64,000 bases of DNA from Succinatimonas sp. UBA7265 (GTDB lineage: Bacteria > Pseudomonadota > Gammaproteobacteria > Enterobacterales > Succinivibrionaceae), in NCBI GenBank assembly GCA_002473165.1, contig DKSD01000094.1, positions 18,104 through 82,103 on the forward strand. The letters are read 5' to 3'. The notes below the pieces were generated by a model. That model did no database searches, was not told the DNA's origin, and worked only from the letters and a program-made list of their open reading frames with translations. Of the stretch, positions 48,844 to 59,475 are shown in pieces; positions within the stretch are counted from its first letter, which is position 1, and each line of letters opens with the position of its first letter. Both the position numbers and the translations under genes were made by a program.

Positions 48844-49200
48844 TTATTTCTTAACGCTCTTGCGCGGGCCCTTGCGGGTGCGTGCATTGGTCTTGGTACG
48901 CTGTCCGCGGACCGGAAGGCCGCGGCGGTGACGAAGGCCGCGATAAGTGCCAAGGTCAATAAGGCGCTTGATATTCATGGTGACCTCACGACGCAGATCG
49001 CCTTCTACAGAGTATTTGGCGACTTCGGCGCGGATCTTGTCCACTGAAGCTTCATCAATATCTTTGAACTTAACGTTCGGGTCAACACCGACGGCTGCGA
49101 GAATGTCGCGGGCGCGGGTGGGGCCGATGCCATAGATCGACTGCAATGCAATCGAGGCAATCTTCTGGTCAGGCACGTTAATGCCAGCAATACGGGCCAC
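48844..49200 (-). CDS. rpsM: 30S ribosomal protein S13
   Basis: 118 aa, as in E. coli. [38 protein letters not shown] and the C-terminal [19 protein letters not shown] are conserved. It is the first gene of the alpha operon, with a promoter at 49336-49364 and a structured leader in between. Confidence 0.98.
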   Translation of the reverse strand: MARIAGINVPDQKIASIALQSIYGIGPTRARDILAAVGVDPNVKFKDIDEASVDKIRAEVAKYSVEGDLRREVTMNIKRLIDLGTYRGLRHRRGLPVRGQRTKTNARTRKGPRKSVKK

Positions 49201-49299
49201 TATCGATCTCCTAATATAAGGTCAAACAAAAACAGTCACCGCAAAGCCCGTTTAAGGATACGCGGCAACCAAACATAGTGCCTATTTGGCAGTAAGAAA

Positions 49300-49322
49300 G
49301 GCACCGGACATAGTCCAGTGCC
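49300..49322 (-). promoter_or_regulatory. Leader hairpin upstream of rpsM, possible S4-responsive element
   Basis: On the minus strand GGCACTGGAC, loop TAT, GTCCGGTGCC and then TTTCTT. It lies in the 5' leader between the alpha-operon promoter and rpsM. E. coli represses this operon through an S4-binding pseudoknot in the same place. I cannot show a pseudoknot; the regulatory reading is inference. Confidence 0.4.
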
Positions 49323-49335
49323 GTAAAGCTGTATG

Positions 49336-49364
49336 ATTATACAGGAGCTGAACTTCTAATTCAA
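49336..49364 (-). promoter_or_regulatory. Promoter of the alpha operon
   Basis: TTGAAT (49359-49364), 17-base spacer, TATAAT (49336-49341): nearly consensus sigma-70 promoter on the minus strand, about 135 bases before rpsM. It is between rpmJ and rpsM, so the alpha operon can be transcribed independently of spc. Confidence 0.7.
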
Positions 49365-49384
49365 CTCAAAACTTTTCCAAGCAA

Positions 49385-49498
49385 TCAGCCCTGACGCTGC
49401 TTGTGCTTGGGATTTGAACAGATAATGCGGACCACGCCGTGGCGACGAACCACTTTGCAGTTGCGGCACATCTTTTTAACAGAAGCACCAACTTTCAT
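49385..49498 (-). CDS. rpmJ: 50S ribosomal protein L36
   Basis: 37-aa protein, [20 protein letters not shown] then [17 protein letters not shown]. The zinc-binding CxxC and later Cys/His are present, so this is the zinc form. It ends the spc cluster, 19 bases after secY. The ORF is short and easy to miss. Confidence 0.96.
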   Translation of the reverse strand: MKVGASVKKMCRNCKVVRRHGVVRIICSNPKHKQRQG

Positions 49499-49517
49499 TT
49501 CTATCTCCCGAAAAATT

Positions 49518-50870
49518 CTAACGACCGTAATTTCTTAAATTCGCTTTTCTCATTATGTCGCCGTATTGCTGGTTCATCATGTGACTTTGCAGCTGGGCAA
49601 CGAAATCCATGGTCACGACCACGATAATGAGCAGCGAGGTGCCGCCGAAATAGAACTGGACGTTAAACCAGTTCATCAGAAGCTGCGGAACCAGGCACAC
49701 AAAGACCATGTAGATAGAACCCGAAAGGGTCAGTCTGCTCATGACCTTGTCAATGAACTTGGCCGTCTGCTCACCCGGCCTGATGCCCGGGATGAACGCT
49801 CCGCCCTTCTTGAGGTTATCGGCAACCTCACGAGGATTGAAAATAAGAGCCGTATAGAAGAAGGTGAAGAACACGATCGCTGCAGCATAGATCAGCTCAT
49901 ACAGCGGCTGCCCCGGCTGGATGAAAAGCGAAATCTCACCGAGCACATTGGCTACGGGGTTGTCGCCCTGACCAAACCAGGAAACCACCGTGCCAGGGAA
50001 CAGAATGATCGACGATGCAAAGATCGCCGGGATCACGCCCGACATGTTGATCTTAAGCGGCAGATTTGAGCGAGGAGCCGAGTAAATGCGGTTGCCGACC
50101 TGGCGCTTGGCATACTCGATGACGATCTTGCGCTGGCCTCTTTCAACAAAGACCACGAAGAAAGTCACGACTACCACCACGGCGCCGATGATCAGCAGCG
50201 CGATAGTCGACAGATCACCCTGACGCGACTGCTCAAAGGTTCTGCCCAGTGCGCTGGGAAGCCCTGCCACGATGCCGGCGAAAATGATCAGCGAGATACC
50301 GTTGCCGATACCGCGCTCAGTGATCTGCTCGCCAAGCCACATCAGCAGCATGGTGCCCGTAACCAGGCTTACGGTCGTTACGAAGTAAAAACCAAAGCCC
50401 GGGTTGTCAACGAGGCCAGGCACCATGTTAGGAATGCCGGTGGCGATACCCATGCCCTGCAAAGCGGCAAGGAACAGGGTTGACACACGGGTGTACTGAG
50501 TGATCTTGCGGCGGCCTGATTCGCCCTCCTTGCGGAGTTCTGACAGGCTTTTGTTAATCACTGCAAGCAGCTGAATGATAATCGCGGCCGAAATGTAAGG
50601 CATGATGCCCAACGCGAGCACCGAAGCGCGCTCCAAAGCGCCTCCGGAGAACATGTTGAACATTCCCAGGATGGTCCCGCTCTGTTCTTCGAAAACGCGC
50701 GCCAGAACGTCAGCGTTAACACCGGGCACCGGAATGTAGGAACCGAGCCTGAACATAACCAGCCCGAGGAACACAAAGAGCAGGCGCGAGCGGATCTCGG
50801 ACTTGCCGGAATTCTTCTCAGCCTTCTCCATTGCTTCGCGACTTCTGTCAAAAAGCGATTTTCTAGCCAT
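49518..50870 (-). CDS. secY: Protein translocase subunit SecY
   Basis: 450 aa, ten membrane helices. Conserved marks are [76 protein letters not shown] and [23 protein letters not shown] 50870 is preferred over the frame start at 50885, with AGAGG six bases before it. It follows rplO in the spc operon. Confidence 0.97.
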   Translation of the reverse strand: MARKSLFDRSREAMEKAEKNSGKSEIRSRLLFVFLGLVMFRLGSYIPVPGVNADVLARVFEEQSGTILGMFNMFSGGALERASVLALGIMPYISAAIIIQLLAVINKSLSELRKEGESGRRKITQYTRVSTLFLAALQGMGIATGIPNMVPGLVDNPGFGFYFVTTVSLVTGTMLLMWLGEQITERGIGNGISLIIFAGIVAGLPSALGRTFEQSRQGDLSTIALLIIGAVVVVVTFFVVFVERGQRKIVIEYAKRQVGNRIYSAPRSNLPLKINMSGVIPAIFASSIILFPGTVVSWFGQGDNPVANVLGEISLFIQPGQPLYELIYAAAIVFFTFFYTALIFNPREVADNLKKGGAFIPGIRPGEQTAKFIDKVMSRLTLSGSIYMVFVCLVPQLLMNWFNVQFYFGGTSLLIIVVVTMDFVAQLQSHMMNQQYGDIMRKANLRNYGR

Positions 50871-50913
50871 GCGAACCTCTTTCAAAGGCGCCCTTGCGGG
50901 CGCCTGGCCTTAA

Positions 50914-51501
50914 TCAGGCCTTCTTCTCAGCCTTGGCCTTCTTGGCAGGCTTCTTGATGCCTTCCTTGAGGACCTTGTCGATGCGGGCCTTGCTCTTGGC
51001 CGCAGAACGCTTCTGCGAAGCGGCACGGCGATCGGCTGCATCAGTGATGTACTTGGCCACTTCAATGGTGCCGCCGGCGGCCTCAATGGCAGCCTTCGCA
51101 CCCTTGGTCACGCCAAGACCCTTCACGGTGACCTTCTTATTGAAGGAAGGAACGCGTGAAAGCACGATCTTGACGAATTTGATCTTCTTGGTGACCAGGT
51201 GAGCCTTCTGCAGAGCCTCGAGATCGATCACGTCGCCCTCAACGCGGTTTAAGTCATTTAAAGGCACATCAGTGGTGATGGTGGCCTTCTTTGACCAGAA
51301 ACCGAATTTAGGCAGACGGATCTTCATCGGCATCTGACCGCCTTCGAAACCAGGGCGCTTGTGAGCGCTCTTGCGGGCGCCGGCGCCTTTGATGCCGCGG
51401 CCGCAGGTCTTGCCCATGCCGGAGCCAATGCCACGGCCGACGCGAACCGCCTTGCGGCGGGAGCCCTTAGCGGGCTTTAAGGAATTAAGTGACAGTTCCA
51501 T
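50914..51501 (-). CDS. rplO: 50S ribosomal protein L15 with a C-terminal extension
   Basis: 195 aa where E. coli has 144. The core [40 protein letters not shown] and [20 protein letters not shown] is normal. From about residue 146 a Lys/Ala-rich, probably disordered tail runs to the end ([20 protein letters not shown] and [13 protein letters not shown]). Highly basic; presumably lies on or near 23S rRNA. Confidence 0.97.
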   Translation of the reverse strand: MELSLNSLKPAKGSRRKAVRVGRGIGSGMGKTCGRGIKGAGARKSAHKRPGFEGGQMPMKIRLPKFGFWSKKATITTDVPLNDLNRVEGDVIDLEALQKAHLVTKKIKFVKIVLSRVPSFNKKVTVKGLGVTKGAKAAIEAAGGTIEVAKYITDAADRRAASQKRSAAKSKARIDKVLKEGIKKPAKKAKAEKKA

Positions 51502-51504
51502 TGC

Positions 51505-51690
51505 TTATTCCTCGACCTTAACCATGTAGCTGACTTTGTTGATCATGCCGCGAACTGAAGGGGTGTCCTCGAGTTCAACGGTGTGACCGATGCGGCGCAG
51601 ACCAAGGCCGCGAACGGTCTCGATGTGCTTGGGGAGACGGCCAATGGTGCTCTTGGTCTGGGTAACTTTGATGGTTTTCTTATCAGCCAT
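51505..51690 (-). CDS. rpmD: 50S ribosomal protein L30
   Basis: 61 aa: [40 protein letters not shown]. It lies between rpsE and rplO with 3- to 4-base gaps, as in E. coli. Confidence 0.97.
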   Translation of the reverse strand: MADKKTIKVTQTKSTIGRLPKHIETVRGLGLRRIGHTVELEDTPSVRGMINKVSYMVKVEE

Positions 51691-51694
51691 TTTC

Positions 51695-52201
51695 TTACTC
51701 CAGGATTTCTTTCACGGAAAGGCCGCGCTTGGCAGCGACGGTTTCCGGAGTGCGCATTGAGGCCAGAGCGGCGACAGTGGCGCGAACCACATTGATCGGG
51801 TTGGTTGAGCCGTAGGCTTTGGCCAGCACGTTGCGGACACCGGCAACCTCAAGAACGGCACGCATAGCGCCGCCGGCGATAATGCCGGTACCTTCTGAGG
51901 CGGGCTGCATGTAAACCATGGAGCCGGAGTGCTCGCCCTTGACAGCGTGGAACAGCGTCCCGTTGTTCAGGGTGATGGTATTGTTGACGTTGCGGCGGGC
52001 CTGCTCAATGGCCTTCTGAATGGCAGCGGGAACTTCGCCGGCTTTGCCGTAGCCGAAGCCCACGCGGCCGTTGCCGTCACCAACCACAGTCAGAGCGGTG
52101 AAGGAGAAAATACGGCCACCTTTGACCACTTTCGCGACACGGTTGACTGCAACCAGTTTTTCCTGCAGCTCACCTGCCTGAGATTCTTCATTTCTATGCA
52201 T
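51695..52201 (-). CDS. rpsE: 30S ribosomal protein S5
   Basis: 168 aa (E. coli 167). [59 protein letters not shown] and [14 protein letters not shown] are conserved. S5 guides 30S accuracy and helicase activity. Confidence 0.98.
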   Translation of the reverse strand: MHRNEESQAGELQEKLVAVNRVAKVVKGGRIFSFTALTVVGDGNGRVGFGYGKAGEVPAAIQKAIEQARRNVNNTITLNNGTLFHAVKGEHSGSMVYMQPASEGTGIIAGGAMRAVLEVAGVRNVLAKAYGSTNPINVVRATVAALASMRTPETVAAKRGLSVKEILE

Positions 52202-52213
52202 TTAATGCACCTC

Positions 52214-52567
52214 TTAGAATTTAAGGCCGGCTTCGCGGGCAGCATCAGCCAGAGCTGCAACACGGCCGTGATACAGATAACCGGACCTGTCAAAGGCGAC
52301 GGTCTCAATCTGAGCGGCTTTGGCGCGCTCAGCAACGGTCTTGCCGATGAGCTTGGCAGCCTCGACATTGCCGGTGTACTTGAGATCCTTTACGAGATCC
52401 TTCTCAAGTGTGCTGGCGGAAGCCAGAACCTTGTTGTCAGCACTGATGATCTGTGCATAAATGTGACGCGGAGTGCGGGTGACAACCAGACGGGTAACAC
52501 CCAGCTCATGCATCTTGGCGCGGGACTTGCCGGCGCGGCGCATACGTGCCTGTTTTTTCAGAAACAT
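52214..52567 (-). CDS. rplR: 50S ribosomal protein L18
   Basis: 117 aa, as in E. coli: [40 protein letters not shown] and a C-terminal [20 protein letters not shown]. It binds 5S rRNA. Confidence 0.98.
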   Translation of the reverse strand: MFLKKQARMRRAGKSRAKMHELGVTRLVVTRTPRHIYAQIISADNKVLASASTLEKDLVKDLKYTGNVEAAKLIGKTVAERAKAAQIETVAFDRSGYLYHGRVAALADAAREAGLKF

Positions 52568-52581
52568 GTTAAGCCACCCTA

Positions 52582-53115
52582 TTATTTCTTCTTAGCTTCT
52601 TTGAGATGAATCACTTCGTCGGCGTAACGAATGCCTTTGCCTTTGTAAGGCTCAGGGTGACGGATCTCACGGAGATTGGCAGCGACCTGACCTAAAACAG
52701 CCTTGTCATACCCTTTGAGGATGATGTCAGTCTGAGTAGGGGTCTCAGCGGTAACGCCCTCGGGAAGGTCATAGTTGACCTCGTGGGAGAAACCGACGAC
52801 CAGGTTTAAGACCTTGCCCTTGGCCTGAGCGCGGTAACCGACGCCCACGAGCTTCATGGCGATCTCAAAGCCTTTATCCAGGCCCACAACCATGTTGTGA
52901 AGCAGAGCGCGAACGGTGCCGGACTGCATGTTGGCTTCTTTGCCTTCAGTCTTCTGGGCAACCTTGATGGCGTTGTCCTCGACTTTCACCGTGACAGTGG
53001 GGTGGACGTTCAGGTTCATCTGGCCTTTCTTTGACTTCACGGTGACGTTCTGACCGTCGATCGTGACTTCAATGCCCTGGGGAATAGGGATGATTTCCTT
53101 AGCAATACGAGACAT
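52582..53115 (-). CDS. rplF: 50S ribosomal protein L6
   Basis: 177 aa, as in E. coli: [40 protein letters not shown] and [20 protein letters not shown]. Positioned between rpsH and rplR. Confidence 0.98.
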   Translation of the reverse strand: MSRIAKEIIPIPQGIEVTIDGQNVTVKSKKGQMNLNVHPTVTVKVEDNAIKVAQKTEGKEANMQSGTVRALLHNMVVGLDKGFEIAMKLVGVGYRAQAKGKVLNLVVGFSHEVNYDLPEGVTAETPTQTDIILKGYDKAVLGQVAANLREIRHPEPYKGKGIRYADEVIHLKEAKKK

Positions 53116-53126
53116 GGTGTCCTCCC

Positions 53127-53516
53127 TTATGCGACGTAGCAGATAACTTCGCCGCCTAAGCCGTCTTTGCGGGCGGCGCGGTCGGTCATGATGCCCTTGG
53201 AGGTCGAAATGACCGCAATGCCAAGGCCGTTCATAATGCGCGGCAGGTCACGGCACTTCTTGTAAATGCGCAGGCCGGGGCGGGAAACTCTCTGAATGAG
53301 TTCCACAACCGGCTTGCCCTCGTAATACTTGAGGCCGATTTCCAGAACTTTCTTAACATCGCCGGTCTCTTCGACGGAAGCGATGTAGCCTTCCTTCACC
53401 AGCAGGTTGGCGATCGCCAGTTTCTGCTTGGAAGACGGGCAGGTGACGCTGACTTTGCCAGCGCGCTGGCCGTTGCGAATGCGGGTCAGTAAATCCGCAA
53501 TAGGATCTTGCATCAT
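53127..53516 (-). CDS. rpsH: 30S ribosomal protein S8
   Basis: 129 aa: [56 protein letters not shown] and [11 protein letters not shown]. In E. coli S8 represses the spc operon by binding the rplE leader. Either of two adjacent ATGs could be used. Confidence 0.98.
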   Translation of the reverse strand: MMQDPIADLLTRIRNGQRAGKVSVTCPSSKQKLAIANLLVKEGYIASVEETGDVKKVLEIGLKYYEGKPVVELIQRVSRPGLRIYKKCRDLPRIMNGLGIAVISTSKGIMTDRAARKDGLGGEVICYVA

Positions 53517-53531
53517 TCTGTATTTCTCCTC

Positions 53532-53837
53532 TTACCAGCTTGCCTTGTGCAGACCAGGGATCTCACCGCGCATCATGTGCTCGCGCAGCTTAATGCGGCT
53601 TAAGCCAAACTTGCGCAGATAGCCGTGCGGACGGCCGGTCTCTGAGCAGCGATTGCGCTGACGGCAAGGGCTGGAATCGCGCGGCAGCTTGGCCAGGGCC
53701 AGAACTGCGGCAAAGCGATCTTCATCAGATGAAGAAACACTGGAAATAATCTTTTTGAGCTCTGAACGCTTCGCACGATATTTCTCGGCAAGAGCTTTTC
53801 TCTTCAGATCTCTGTTAATCATTGACTTCTTAGCCAT
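53532..53837 (-). CDS. rpsN: 30S ribosomal protein S14
   Basis: 101 aa, the length of the zinc-free E. coli S14. [20 protein letters not shown] is the start; the upstream part of the frame overlaps rplE and is not coding. [20 protein letters not shown] and the C-terminal [14 protein letters not shown] are conserved. Confidence 0.97.
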   Translation of the reverse strand: MAKKSMINRDLKRKALAEKYRAKRSELKKIISSVSSSDEDRFAAVLALAKLPRDSSPCRQRNRCSETGRPHGYLRKFGLSRIKLREHMMRGEIPGLHKASW

Positions 53838-53856
53838 AAGGTTCGTCTTCCTCGAA

Positions 53857-54408
53857 TTACTTTGACGCCTGAGTACGGAAAGGGAAGCTAAAGGCCTCGA
53901 GAAGGGCGCGGCCCTCGTCGTCGGTCTTGGCGGTGGTGGTAATGGTGATATCCAGTCCACGCACGGCATCTACCTTGTCGTAGTCGATTTCAGGGAAAAT
54001 GATCTGCTCGCGCACGCCCATCGAGTAATTCCCTCTGCCGTCGAATGACTTAGGGGAAAGACCGCGGAAATCGCGGATGCGCGGAATAGCGATCACAATT
54101 AAGCGCTCGAGGAATTCCCACATGCGCTCGCCGCGCAGGGTAACCTTGCAGCCGATTGGATAGCCTTCACGAATATGGAAGCCCGCTACAGATTTGCGAA
54201 CTTTGGTGATCAGAGGCTTCTGGCCGGAAATAGCGGCCATATCGCGTGCAGCGTTCTCAAGAATCTTCTTGTCTGCAACCGCTTCACCAACACCCATGTT
54301 AAGGGTGATTTTCACAATCCGAGGGACTTGCATGACCGTCTTGTAACCAAATTTCTCAGTTAACTTTTTGATTACTTCCTGCTTGTATAAATCATGCAGT
54401 TTCGCCAT
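53857..54408 (-). CDS. rplE: 50S ribosomal protein L5
   Basis: 183 aa: [80 protein letters not shown]. It binds 5S rRNA, and its leader may carry the S8 regulatory site. Confidence 0.98.
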   Translation of the reverse strand: MAKLHDLYKQEVIKKLTEKFGYKTVMQVPRIVKITLNMGVGEAVADKKILENAARDMAAISGQKPLITKVRKSVAGFHIREGYPIGCKVTLRGERMWEFLERLIVIAIPRIRDFRGLSPKSFDGRGNYSMGVREQIIFPEIDYDKVDAVRGLDITITTTAKTDDEGRALLEAFSFPFRTQASK

Positions 54409-54432
54409 CGTTATACTCCTGTTAAATGACGC

Positions 54433-54762
54433 TTACTTGGCACTGGAAGCGATGATCTTGCCGTTGGACTTGAAGAAACGGACTTTCTTGCCCTCTTCAA
54501 AACGGAATCCAACGCGATCAGCTTTTTTGGTATCCGGGTTGTAAATCGCGACATTGGAAACGTCCATAGGAGCGTTGATGTCGACGATGCCGCCGGGAAT
54601 GCCAAGGTTCGGGTTCGGTTTCTGGTGCTTCTTGTGGACGTTGATACCCTCAACAACCACTTTGTGCTCGTCGGTCAGGACGCGGGTGACTTTGCCAGTC
54701 TTGCCCTTGTCTTTGCCGGCGATGACGATCACTTCGTCATTGGTGCGAATTTTCGCTGCCAT
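54433..54762 (-). CDS. rplX: 50S ribosomal protein L24
   Basis: 109 aa: [20 protein letters not shown] (KOW motif), [40 protein letters not shown]. Assembly initiator protein for the 50S subunit. Confidence 0.97.
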   Translation of the reverse strand: MAAKIRTNDEVIVIAGKDKGKTGKVTRVLTDEHKVVVEGINVHKKHQKPNPNLGIPGGIVDINAPMDVSNVAIYNPDTKKADRVGFRFEEGKKVRFFKSNGKIIASSAK

Positions 54763-54781
54763 TCTCTTCTATACCCTCGTG

Positions 54782-55150
54782 TTAGAGTACTTCAGGAGCC
54801 AGTGACACGATCTTCATGAAGGTCTCGGTGCGTAACTCGCGGGTGACCGGTCCGAAAATACGGGTGCCAATAGGCTCGTGCTGTGCAGTCAGCAGGACTG
54901 CAGCGTTGCTGTCAAAGCGAATGAGTGAGCCGTCAGGGCGACGCACACCTTTCTTGGTGCGGACGACCACAGCATCAACCACATCGCCTTTCTTGACTTT
55001 GCCGCGCGGGATTGCGTCTTTGACGGACACCTTAATGATGTCGCCAATGCCGGCGTAACGGCGGTGGGATCCTCCGAGGACCTTAATGCACATTACGGAA
55101 CGCGCGCCCGAGTTGTCGGCGACGTCAAGAATGCTTTGCATCTGGATCAT
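54782..55150 (-). CDS. rplN: 50S ribosomal protein L14
   Basis: 122 aa: [83 protein letters not shown] 55150 is chosen over the upstream TTG 55156; GGAG lies nine bases before it. First gene of the spc cluster. Confidence 0.97.
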   Translation of the reverse strand: MIQMQSILDVADNSGARSVMCIKVLGGSHRRYAGIGDIIKVSVKDAIPRGKVKKGDVVDAVVVRTKKGVRRPDGSLIRFDSNAAVLLTAQHEPIGTRIFGPVTRELRTETFMKIVSLAPEVL

Positions 55151-55214
55151 TTGCAAATGCTCCGGTTATAAAAAACAAACGTACCCCTCACTCACGGAGA
55201 ATGAAAGGCGCTGT

Positions 55215-55243
55215 ATATTACCACACAAAAATAAAGACCGCAA
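55215..55243 (-). promoter_or_regulatory. Candidate spc operon promoter overlapping the S10 terminator
   Basis: On the minus strand TTGCGG (55238-55243), a 17-base spacer and TAATAT (55215-55220). The -35 lies in the distal arm of the terminator stem that follows rpsQ. This would restart transcription at rplN just after S10-operon transcripts end. Sequence match is fair, spacing is ideal. Confidence 0.5.
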
Positions 55244-55263
55244 CAGCTCACGCTGTTGCGGTC
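55226..55263 (-). terminator. Terminator between rpsQ and rplN
   Basis: On the minus strand GACCGCAACAGC, loop GTGA, GCTGTTGCGGTC, then TTTATTTTT: a perfect 12-bp stem with a T-rich tail, 14 bases after the rpsQ stop. It separates the S10 and spc operons. Confidence 0.9.
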
Positions 55264-55277
55264 TCGTTAAATCAGGA

Positions 55278-55553
55278 TCAGACCTTTTGAGCCTTCTCCA
55301 CGATCTTGCTCAGTCTCCAGGCGATGGTCTTGGACACGGGTCTGCCCTCGACAATCTCCACAACGTCGCCCTCATGAGCTTCGTTGTTGGGATCGGAAAC
55401 ATGGAACTTCGTGGTCTTGGTGATGATCTTGCCATACACAGGGTGTTTGACACGACGCTCAACGGCGACCACACAGGCCTTCATCATTTTGTCGGAAACC
55501 ACACGGCCGCGGAGGGAGCGTGCGGACTTCACAGTTTTCTGCTCTTCAGTCAT
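55278..55553 (-). CDS. rpsQ: 30S ribosomal protein S17
   Basis: 91 aa (E. coli 84), with a few extra residues at the N-terminus: [60 protein letters not shown]. Last gene of the S10 operon. Confidence 0.98.
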   Translation of the reverse strand: MTEEQKTVKSARSLRGRVVSDKMMKACVVAVERRVKHPVYGKIITKTTKFHVSDPNNEAHEGDVVEIVEGRPVSKTIAWRLSKIVEKAQKV

Positions 55554-55565
55554 TTGCTCTTCCTC

Positions 55566-55769
55566 TTATTTAGCCTTGGCAGCGTTCTTTTTTTCAGTAA
55601 GAACGGTCTTCACACGAGCGATGTCGTGGCGGACGTTTCTGACATTGTTGGTCTGACGGAGAGTACCAGTCTTTAACTGATAACGGAGGTTGAACTGTTC
55701 ACGGTTCAGGCCGTCAAGCTCCTTTAAGAGCTCCTCAACCGACTTATTGCGTAAATCACTGGCTTTCAT
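55566..55769 (-). CDS. rpmC: 50S ribosomal protein L29
   Basis: 67 aa: [59 protein letters not shown]. Its start overlaps the rplP stop by one base (TGATG). Confidence 0.97.
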   Translation of the reverse strand: MKASDLRNKSVEELLKELDGLNREQFNLRYQLKTGTLRQTNNVRNVRHDIARVKTVLTEKKNAAKAK

Positions 55770-56182
55770 CAGATCACCTGCTTGCGAACAAAGGAAGTAG
55801 TGACGGAGAGCTTCGCGGACGCCAGGCGGAAAGCCTCGCGGGCGATGTTCTCAGGAATGCCGCTGACTTCGAAAAGCACGCGGCCGGGCTGGATCGGAGC
55901 GACCCAGTACTCAACGGTGCCCTTGCCTTTGCCCATACGAACGCCCAGAGCTTTCTGAGTGATAGGCTTGTCAGGGAACACGCGGATCCACACCTTGCCC
56001 TGGCGGTTCATCTCACGGGTGAACGCGCGGCGGGCCGCCTCGATCTCGCGGGCGGTAATGGCGCCGCGGGAAGTGGCTTTCAGGCCGAAATCGCCGAAGG
56101 CGACAGTGGAACCTGCGTAGCACAGACCCTCATTGCGGCCTTTCTGAGTCTTGCGATACTTAGTACGTTTAGGCTGTAACAT
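55769..56182 (-). CDS. rplP: 50S ribosomal protein L16
   Basis: 137 aa: [48 protein letters not shown]-type [40 protein letters not shown]. Coupled to rpmC. Confidence 0.98.
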   Translation of the reverse strand: MLQPKRTKYRKTQKGRNEGLCYAGSTVAFGDFGLKATSRGAITAREIEAARRAFTREMNRQGKVWIRVFPDKPITQKALGVRMGKGKGTVEYWVAPIQPGRVLFEVSGIPENIAREAFRLASAKLSVTTSFVRKQVI

Positions 56183-56195
56183 TTATATTCCTCCG

Positions 56196-57002
56196 TTATT
56201 CAGCCTTTTCATCGGCTGAAGCGGCTTCAGCTTTGCGGGGCGCAGCTGCCTTGTCGGCAGAAGCGGCGCCGCGGCGGCCGCGGCCGTTGCGGGCTGAGTC
56301 ACCGCGACGGTGACGCCCGGCAGGAGCGACAGAACCATTGCTGTCATCGGCCTGCTCGGCAGCCAGAGGCATCTGGCCTAAGACTTCGCCCTTGAAGATC
56401 CAGACTTTCACGCCGATGGTGCCGTAAGTGGTCACAGCCTCGGACAGCGCGTAGTCGATGTCGGCACGCAGGGTGTGCAGAGGGACGCGACCCTCGCGCA
56501 GCCACTCGGTACGGGCGATCTCGGCGCCGCCCAGACGGCCGGCGACCTCAACCTTAACGCCCTCGGCGCCGGCGCGCATGGCGTTCTGAATAGCCTTCTT
56601 CATGGCGCGGCGGAACATGACGCGGCGCTCGAGCTGGGAGGCGATCGAGTCGGCAACCAGTTTAGCGTCGAGGTCCGGCTTGCGGATCTCGGAGATGTTC
56701 ACCTGGGCAGGAACGCCGGCGATGGCGGCGATCTGCTTGCGCAGGCGCTCGACATCCTCGCCTTTCTTGCCGATCACGATGCCCGGGCGGGCGGTGCAGA
56801 TCGTCACGCGAATGCTCTTTGCAGGGCGCTCGATCAGGATCTTGGACACAGAGGCGTTCTCAAGTTCCTTGCTCAGGAAAGAACGCACTTCGATGTCGCT
56901 CTTGACATTGGCCGGGAATACTTTGCTGCTGGCGTACCAAGTGGAAATGTACGGCTTGGTAATGCCCAGGCGGATTCCGTTCGGATTAATTTTCTGACCC
57001 AT
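56196..57002 (-). CDS. rpsC: 30S ribosomal protein S3 with a C-terminal extension
   Basis: 268 aa where E. coli has 233. KH-domain and core: [80 protein letters not shown]. From about residue 218 a low-complexity Ala/Arg/Gly/Lys tail ([20 protein letters not shown], then [11 protein letters not shown]). The tail would lie near the mRNA entry channel; its role is unknown. Confidence 0.97.
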   Translation of the reverse strand: MGQKINPNGIRLGITKPYISTWYASSKVFPANVKSDIEVRSFLSKELENASVSKILIERPAKSIRVTICTARPGIVIGKKGEDVERLRKQIAAIAGVPAQVNISEIRKPDLDAKLVADSIASQLERRVMFRRAMKKAIQNAMRAGAEGVKVEVAGRLGGAEIARTEWLREGRVPLHTLRADIDYALSEAVTTYGTIGVKVWIFKGEVLGQMPLAAEQADDSNGSVAPAGRHRRGDSARNGRGRRGAASADKAAAPRKAEAASADEKAE

Positions 57003-57014
57003 TCTAAACTCCTG

Positions 57015-57347
57015 TTACCTGTCAGCCACAACGATGGTGATGTGGGAGGTACGCTTCACGATGCGATCAGCGCGGCCTTTGGCACGCGGCATGATGCGCT
57101 TCAGGGACGGGCCCTCGTCGATCAGGATCTTGGAAACCTTTAAGGTATCCGGATCCAGGGAGTTGTTGTTCTGCGCGTTGGCAACGGCAGAGACCAGAAC
57201 CTTCCTGACGAGCACGGCGGCCTTGCGGGGGCTGTGCTTGAGGAGATCCAGAGCCTTCTGAACCGGCAGGCCGCGAACCTGGTCAGCGACCAGACGGGTC
57301 TTCTGCGCAGAAGAGCGAGCGTAACGGTGTACTGCTTTGACTTCCAT
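57015..57347 (-). CDS. rplV: 50S ribosomal protein L22
   Basis: 110 aa: [60 protein letters not shown]. Lines the exit tunnel; macrolide-site loop looks normal. Confidence 0.98.
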   Translation of the reverse strand: MEVKAVHRYARSSAQKTRLVADQVRGLPVQKALDLLKHSPRKAAVLVRKVLVSAVANAQNNNSLDPDTLKVSKILIDEGPSLKRIMPRAKGRADRIVKRTSHITIVVADR

Positions 57348-57361
57348 TATTTACTCTCCTG

Positions 57362-57688
57362 TTATTTAGCTGCCGGAGCCGCCGAAGCTGCCGCCGGTGC
57401 CGCCGCCGGCTTTGCGGCGTCCGCATCGCTGGACAGTGAATGGCCGTGGAAGGTACGGGTCGGGGCGAACTCGCCTAACTTGTGACCAACCATGTCATCG
57501 GTAATGAATACCGGCACGTGCTGGTGACCGTTGTGAACTGCAATGGTCAGGCCGATCATGGCCGGAATAACAACTGAACGGCGGGACCAGGTCTTGATGG
57601 GCTTTTTATCGCCGGACTGCTGGGCCTGCTGAACCTTCTTCAGTAAGGACTCGTCAATGAAAGGTCCTTTCTTCAGAGAACGTGGCAT
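57362..57688 (-). CDS. rpsS: 30S ribosomal protein S19 with a C-terminal extension
   Basis: 108 aa where E. coli has 92. [40 protein letters not shown] and [17 protein letters not shown] are canonical. The end is an Ala/Pro-rich tail of about 18 residues ([20 protein letters not shown]). Such a tail would point toward the decoding-centre head. Confidence 0.97.
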   Translation of the reverse strand: MPRSLKKGPFIDESLLKKVQQAQQSGDKKPIKTWSRRSVVIPAMIGLTIAVHNGHQHVPVFITDDMVGHKLGEFAPTRTFHGHSLSSDADAAKPAAAPAAASAAPAAK

Positions 57689-57708
57689 CTTAAATCCTCG
57701 CTAAACGG

Positions 57709-58524
57709 TTAACGGTGGTGAACAATGTACTTCTCAGTACGCTTGTTCTTGCGGGTCTTGTAGCCCTTGCAAGGAGTACCCCACGGTGAACGCGGCTGAA
57801 TACCCTTGTTACGGCCCTCGCCACCGCCATGCGGGTGATCAATAGGGTTCATTGACATGCCGCGAACGGTAGGACGGATGCCGCGCCAGCGTTTGGCGCC
57901 AGCTTTGCCCAGCTGTTCGAGCATGTGCTCGCCGTTGCCGACCTCGCCGATCGTGGCGCGGCAGCCGGCCAGCACGCGGCGCATTTCACCCGAGCGCATG
58001 CGCAGGGTGACATAAGCGCCTTCACGGGCCAGGACTTCGCAGTAAGCGCCGGCGGAACGGGCGAACTGAGCGCCGTTGCCCGGAACGAGTTCCACGCCGT
58101 GAACCACGGTGCCCAGAGGAATGTTCTCCAGAGGCAGCGTGTTGCCCACTGCGATCGGGGCATCAGCGCCGGAGACAATCTTGTCGCCGACCTTTAAGCC
58201 CTCAGGGGCCAGGATGTAGCTGCGCACCCCGTCCGTATAAAGGATCAGGGCGATGTGAGACGAACGGTTGGGATCGTACTCGATACGCTCAACCTTGGCC
58301 TCAATGCCGTCTTTCTGGCGTTTGAAGTCGATCAGGCGGTAACGCTGCTTGTGGCCGCCGCCGATGTGGCGGGTGGAGATGTGACCGTAGTTGTCACGGC
58401 CGCCGGTCTTGCGCTTCTCAACCACGAGCGGGGTGTAAGGGCCGCCTTTCCAAAGGCCAGGGGTCTTAACCTGGACAACGTGACGACGAGCCGGCGAGGT
58501 AGGCTTTGCCTTAACGATTGCCAT
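57709..58524 (-). CDS. rplB: 50S ribosomal protein L2
   Basis: 271 aa: [79 protein letters not shown] (with the functional His). Its start overlaps the rplW stop. Confidence 0.99.
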   Translation of the reverse strand: MAIVKAKPTSPARRHVVQVKTPGLWKGGPYTPLVVEKRKTGGRDNYGHISTRHIGGGHKQRYRLIDFKRQKDGIEAKVERIEYDPNRSSHIALILYTDGVRSYILAPEGLKVGDKIVSGADAPIAVGNTLPLENIPLGTVVHGVELVPGNGAQFARSAGAYCEVLAREGAYVTLRMRSGEMRRVLAGCRATIGEVGNGEHMLEQLGKAGAKRWRGIRPTVRGMSMNPIDHPHGGGEGRNKGIQPRSPWGTPCKGYKTRKNKRTEKYIVHHR

Positions 58525-58850
58525 TATTTGCTCTCCTTATCAGCCTGCACATTGGCAGCAGATACATCAAGAGTGACGCCCTCAGGGAGACGGACATAAG
58601 CCTTCTTCCAGTCAGAGCGCTTGCCGATGCCGTGAACGGTGCGGCGGGTCTTGCCCTGAACGTTCAGGGTGCGGACACTCAGAACCTTGGCGACTTTGAA
58701 GATCTTCTGCACAGCGGCCTTGATCTCCTCTTTAGTCGCATCAGTTGCGACCTTGAACACGTAGGTGTTCCTTTTGGTCTGCTCCAGGTTGCTCTTCTCG
58801 GTGACGACCGGGGCAATCAGGATGTTGTAAATACGTGCGTCGGAAATCAT
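58524..58850 (-). CDS. rplW: 50S ribosomal protein L23
   Basis: 108 aa (E. coli 100): [60 protein letters not shown]. It overlaps rplD (ATGA). Confidence 0.97.
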   Translation of the reverse strand: MISDARIYNILIAPVVTEKSNLEQTKRNTYVFKVATDATKEEIKAAVQKIFKVAKVLSVRTLNVQGKTRRTVHGIGKRSDWKKAYVRLPEGVTLDVSAANVQADKESK

Positions 58851-59458
58851 TTAAGAAGCTCCTCGACCTTTTTGACTGCGGCGGAGGTCATCACGATCTT
58901 CTCGTAGCCGATCAGGTTAACAGGGTTGAACTCTGAAGTGCCCGGCTGGCAGACGTCAACCTTGTAAAGGTTGCGGGAAGCCAGCATCAGGTTCTCATCG
59001 AAAGCCTCGGTGACAATCAGAGCCTGCTTGAGATCCATCGCCTTAAGTTTGGCAACCAGGGTCTTGGTCTTGCAGTCTTCAACTTTGAAATCGTCAACAA
59101 CCAGCAGACGATCCTGGCGAACGAGCTCGGACAGGATGCTGCGCATGGCGACGCGGTACATCTTGCGGTTGACTTTCTGGCTCCAGTCTTGAGGCTTGGC
59201 AGCGAAAATCGTGCCGCCGCCTCTCCACAGAGGGGAACGGGTGGAACCGGCGCGGGCGCGGCCGGTGCCTTTCTGGCGGAACGGCTTCTTGCCGCCGCCT
59301 GAGACCTCAGAACGGGTCTTCTGGGCTTTGGTGCCGGCACGTGCATTGGCCAGGAAGGAAACGACCACCTGGTGAACGAGCGGCTCGTTGAACTCGCGGC
59401 CGAAGGTGCTGTCTGACACTTCCAGCGGCTTGTCAGCGCCAATCATCTTTAATTCCAT
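58847..59458 (-). CDS. rplD: 50S ribosomal protein L4
   Basis: 203 aa: [80 protein letters not shown]. In E. coli L4 represses the S10 operon through its leader. Confidence 0.98.
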   Translation of the reverse strand: MELKMIGADKPLEVSDSTFGREFNEPLVHQVVVSFLANARAGTKAQKTRSEVSGGGKKPFRQKGTGRARAGSTRSPLWRGGGTIFAAKPQDWSQKVNRKMYRVAMRSILSELVRQDRLLVVDDFKVEDCKTKTLVAKLKAMDLKQALIVTEAFDENLMLASRNLYKVDVCQPGTSEFNPVNLIGYEKIVMTSAAVKKVEELLK

Positions 59459-59475
59459 GATCTTTTTACCTCGGG

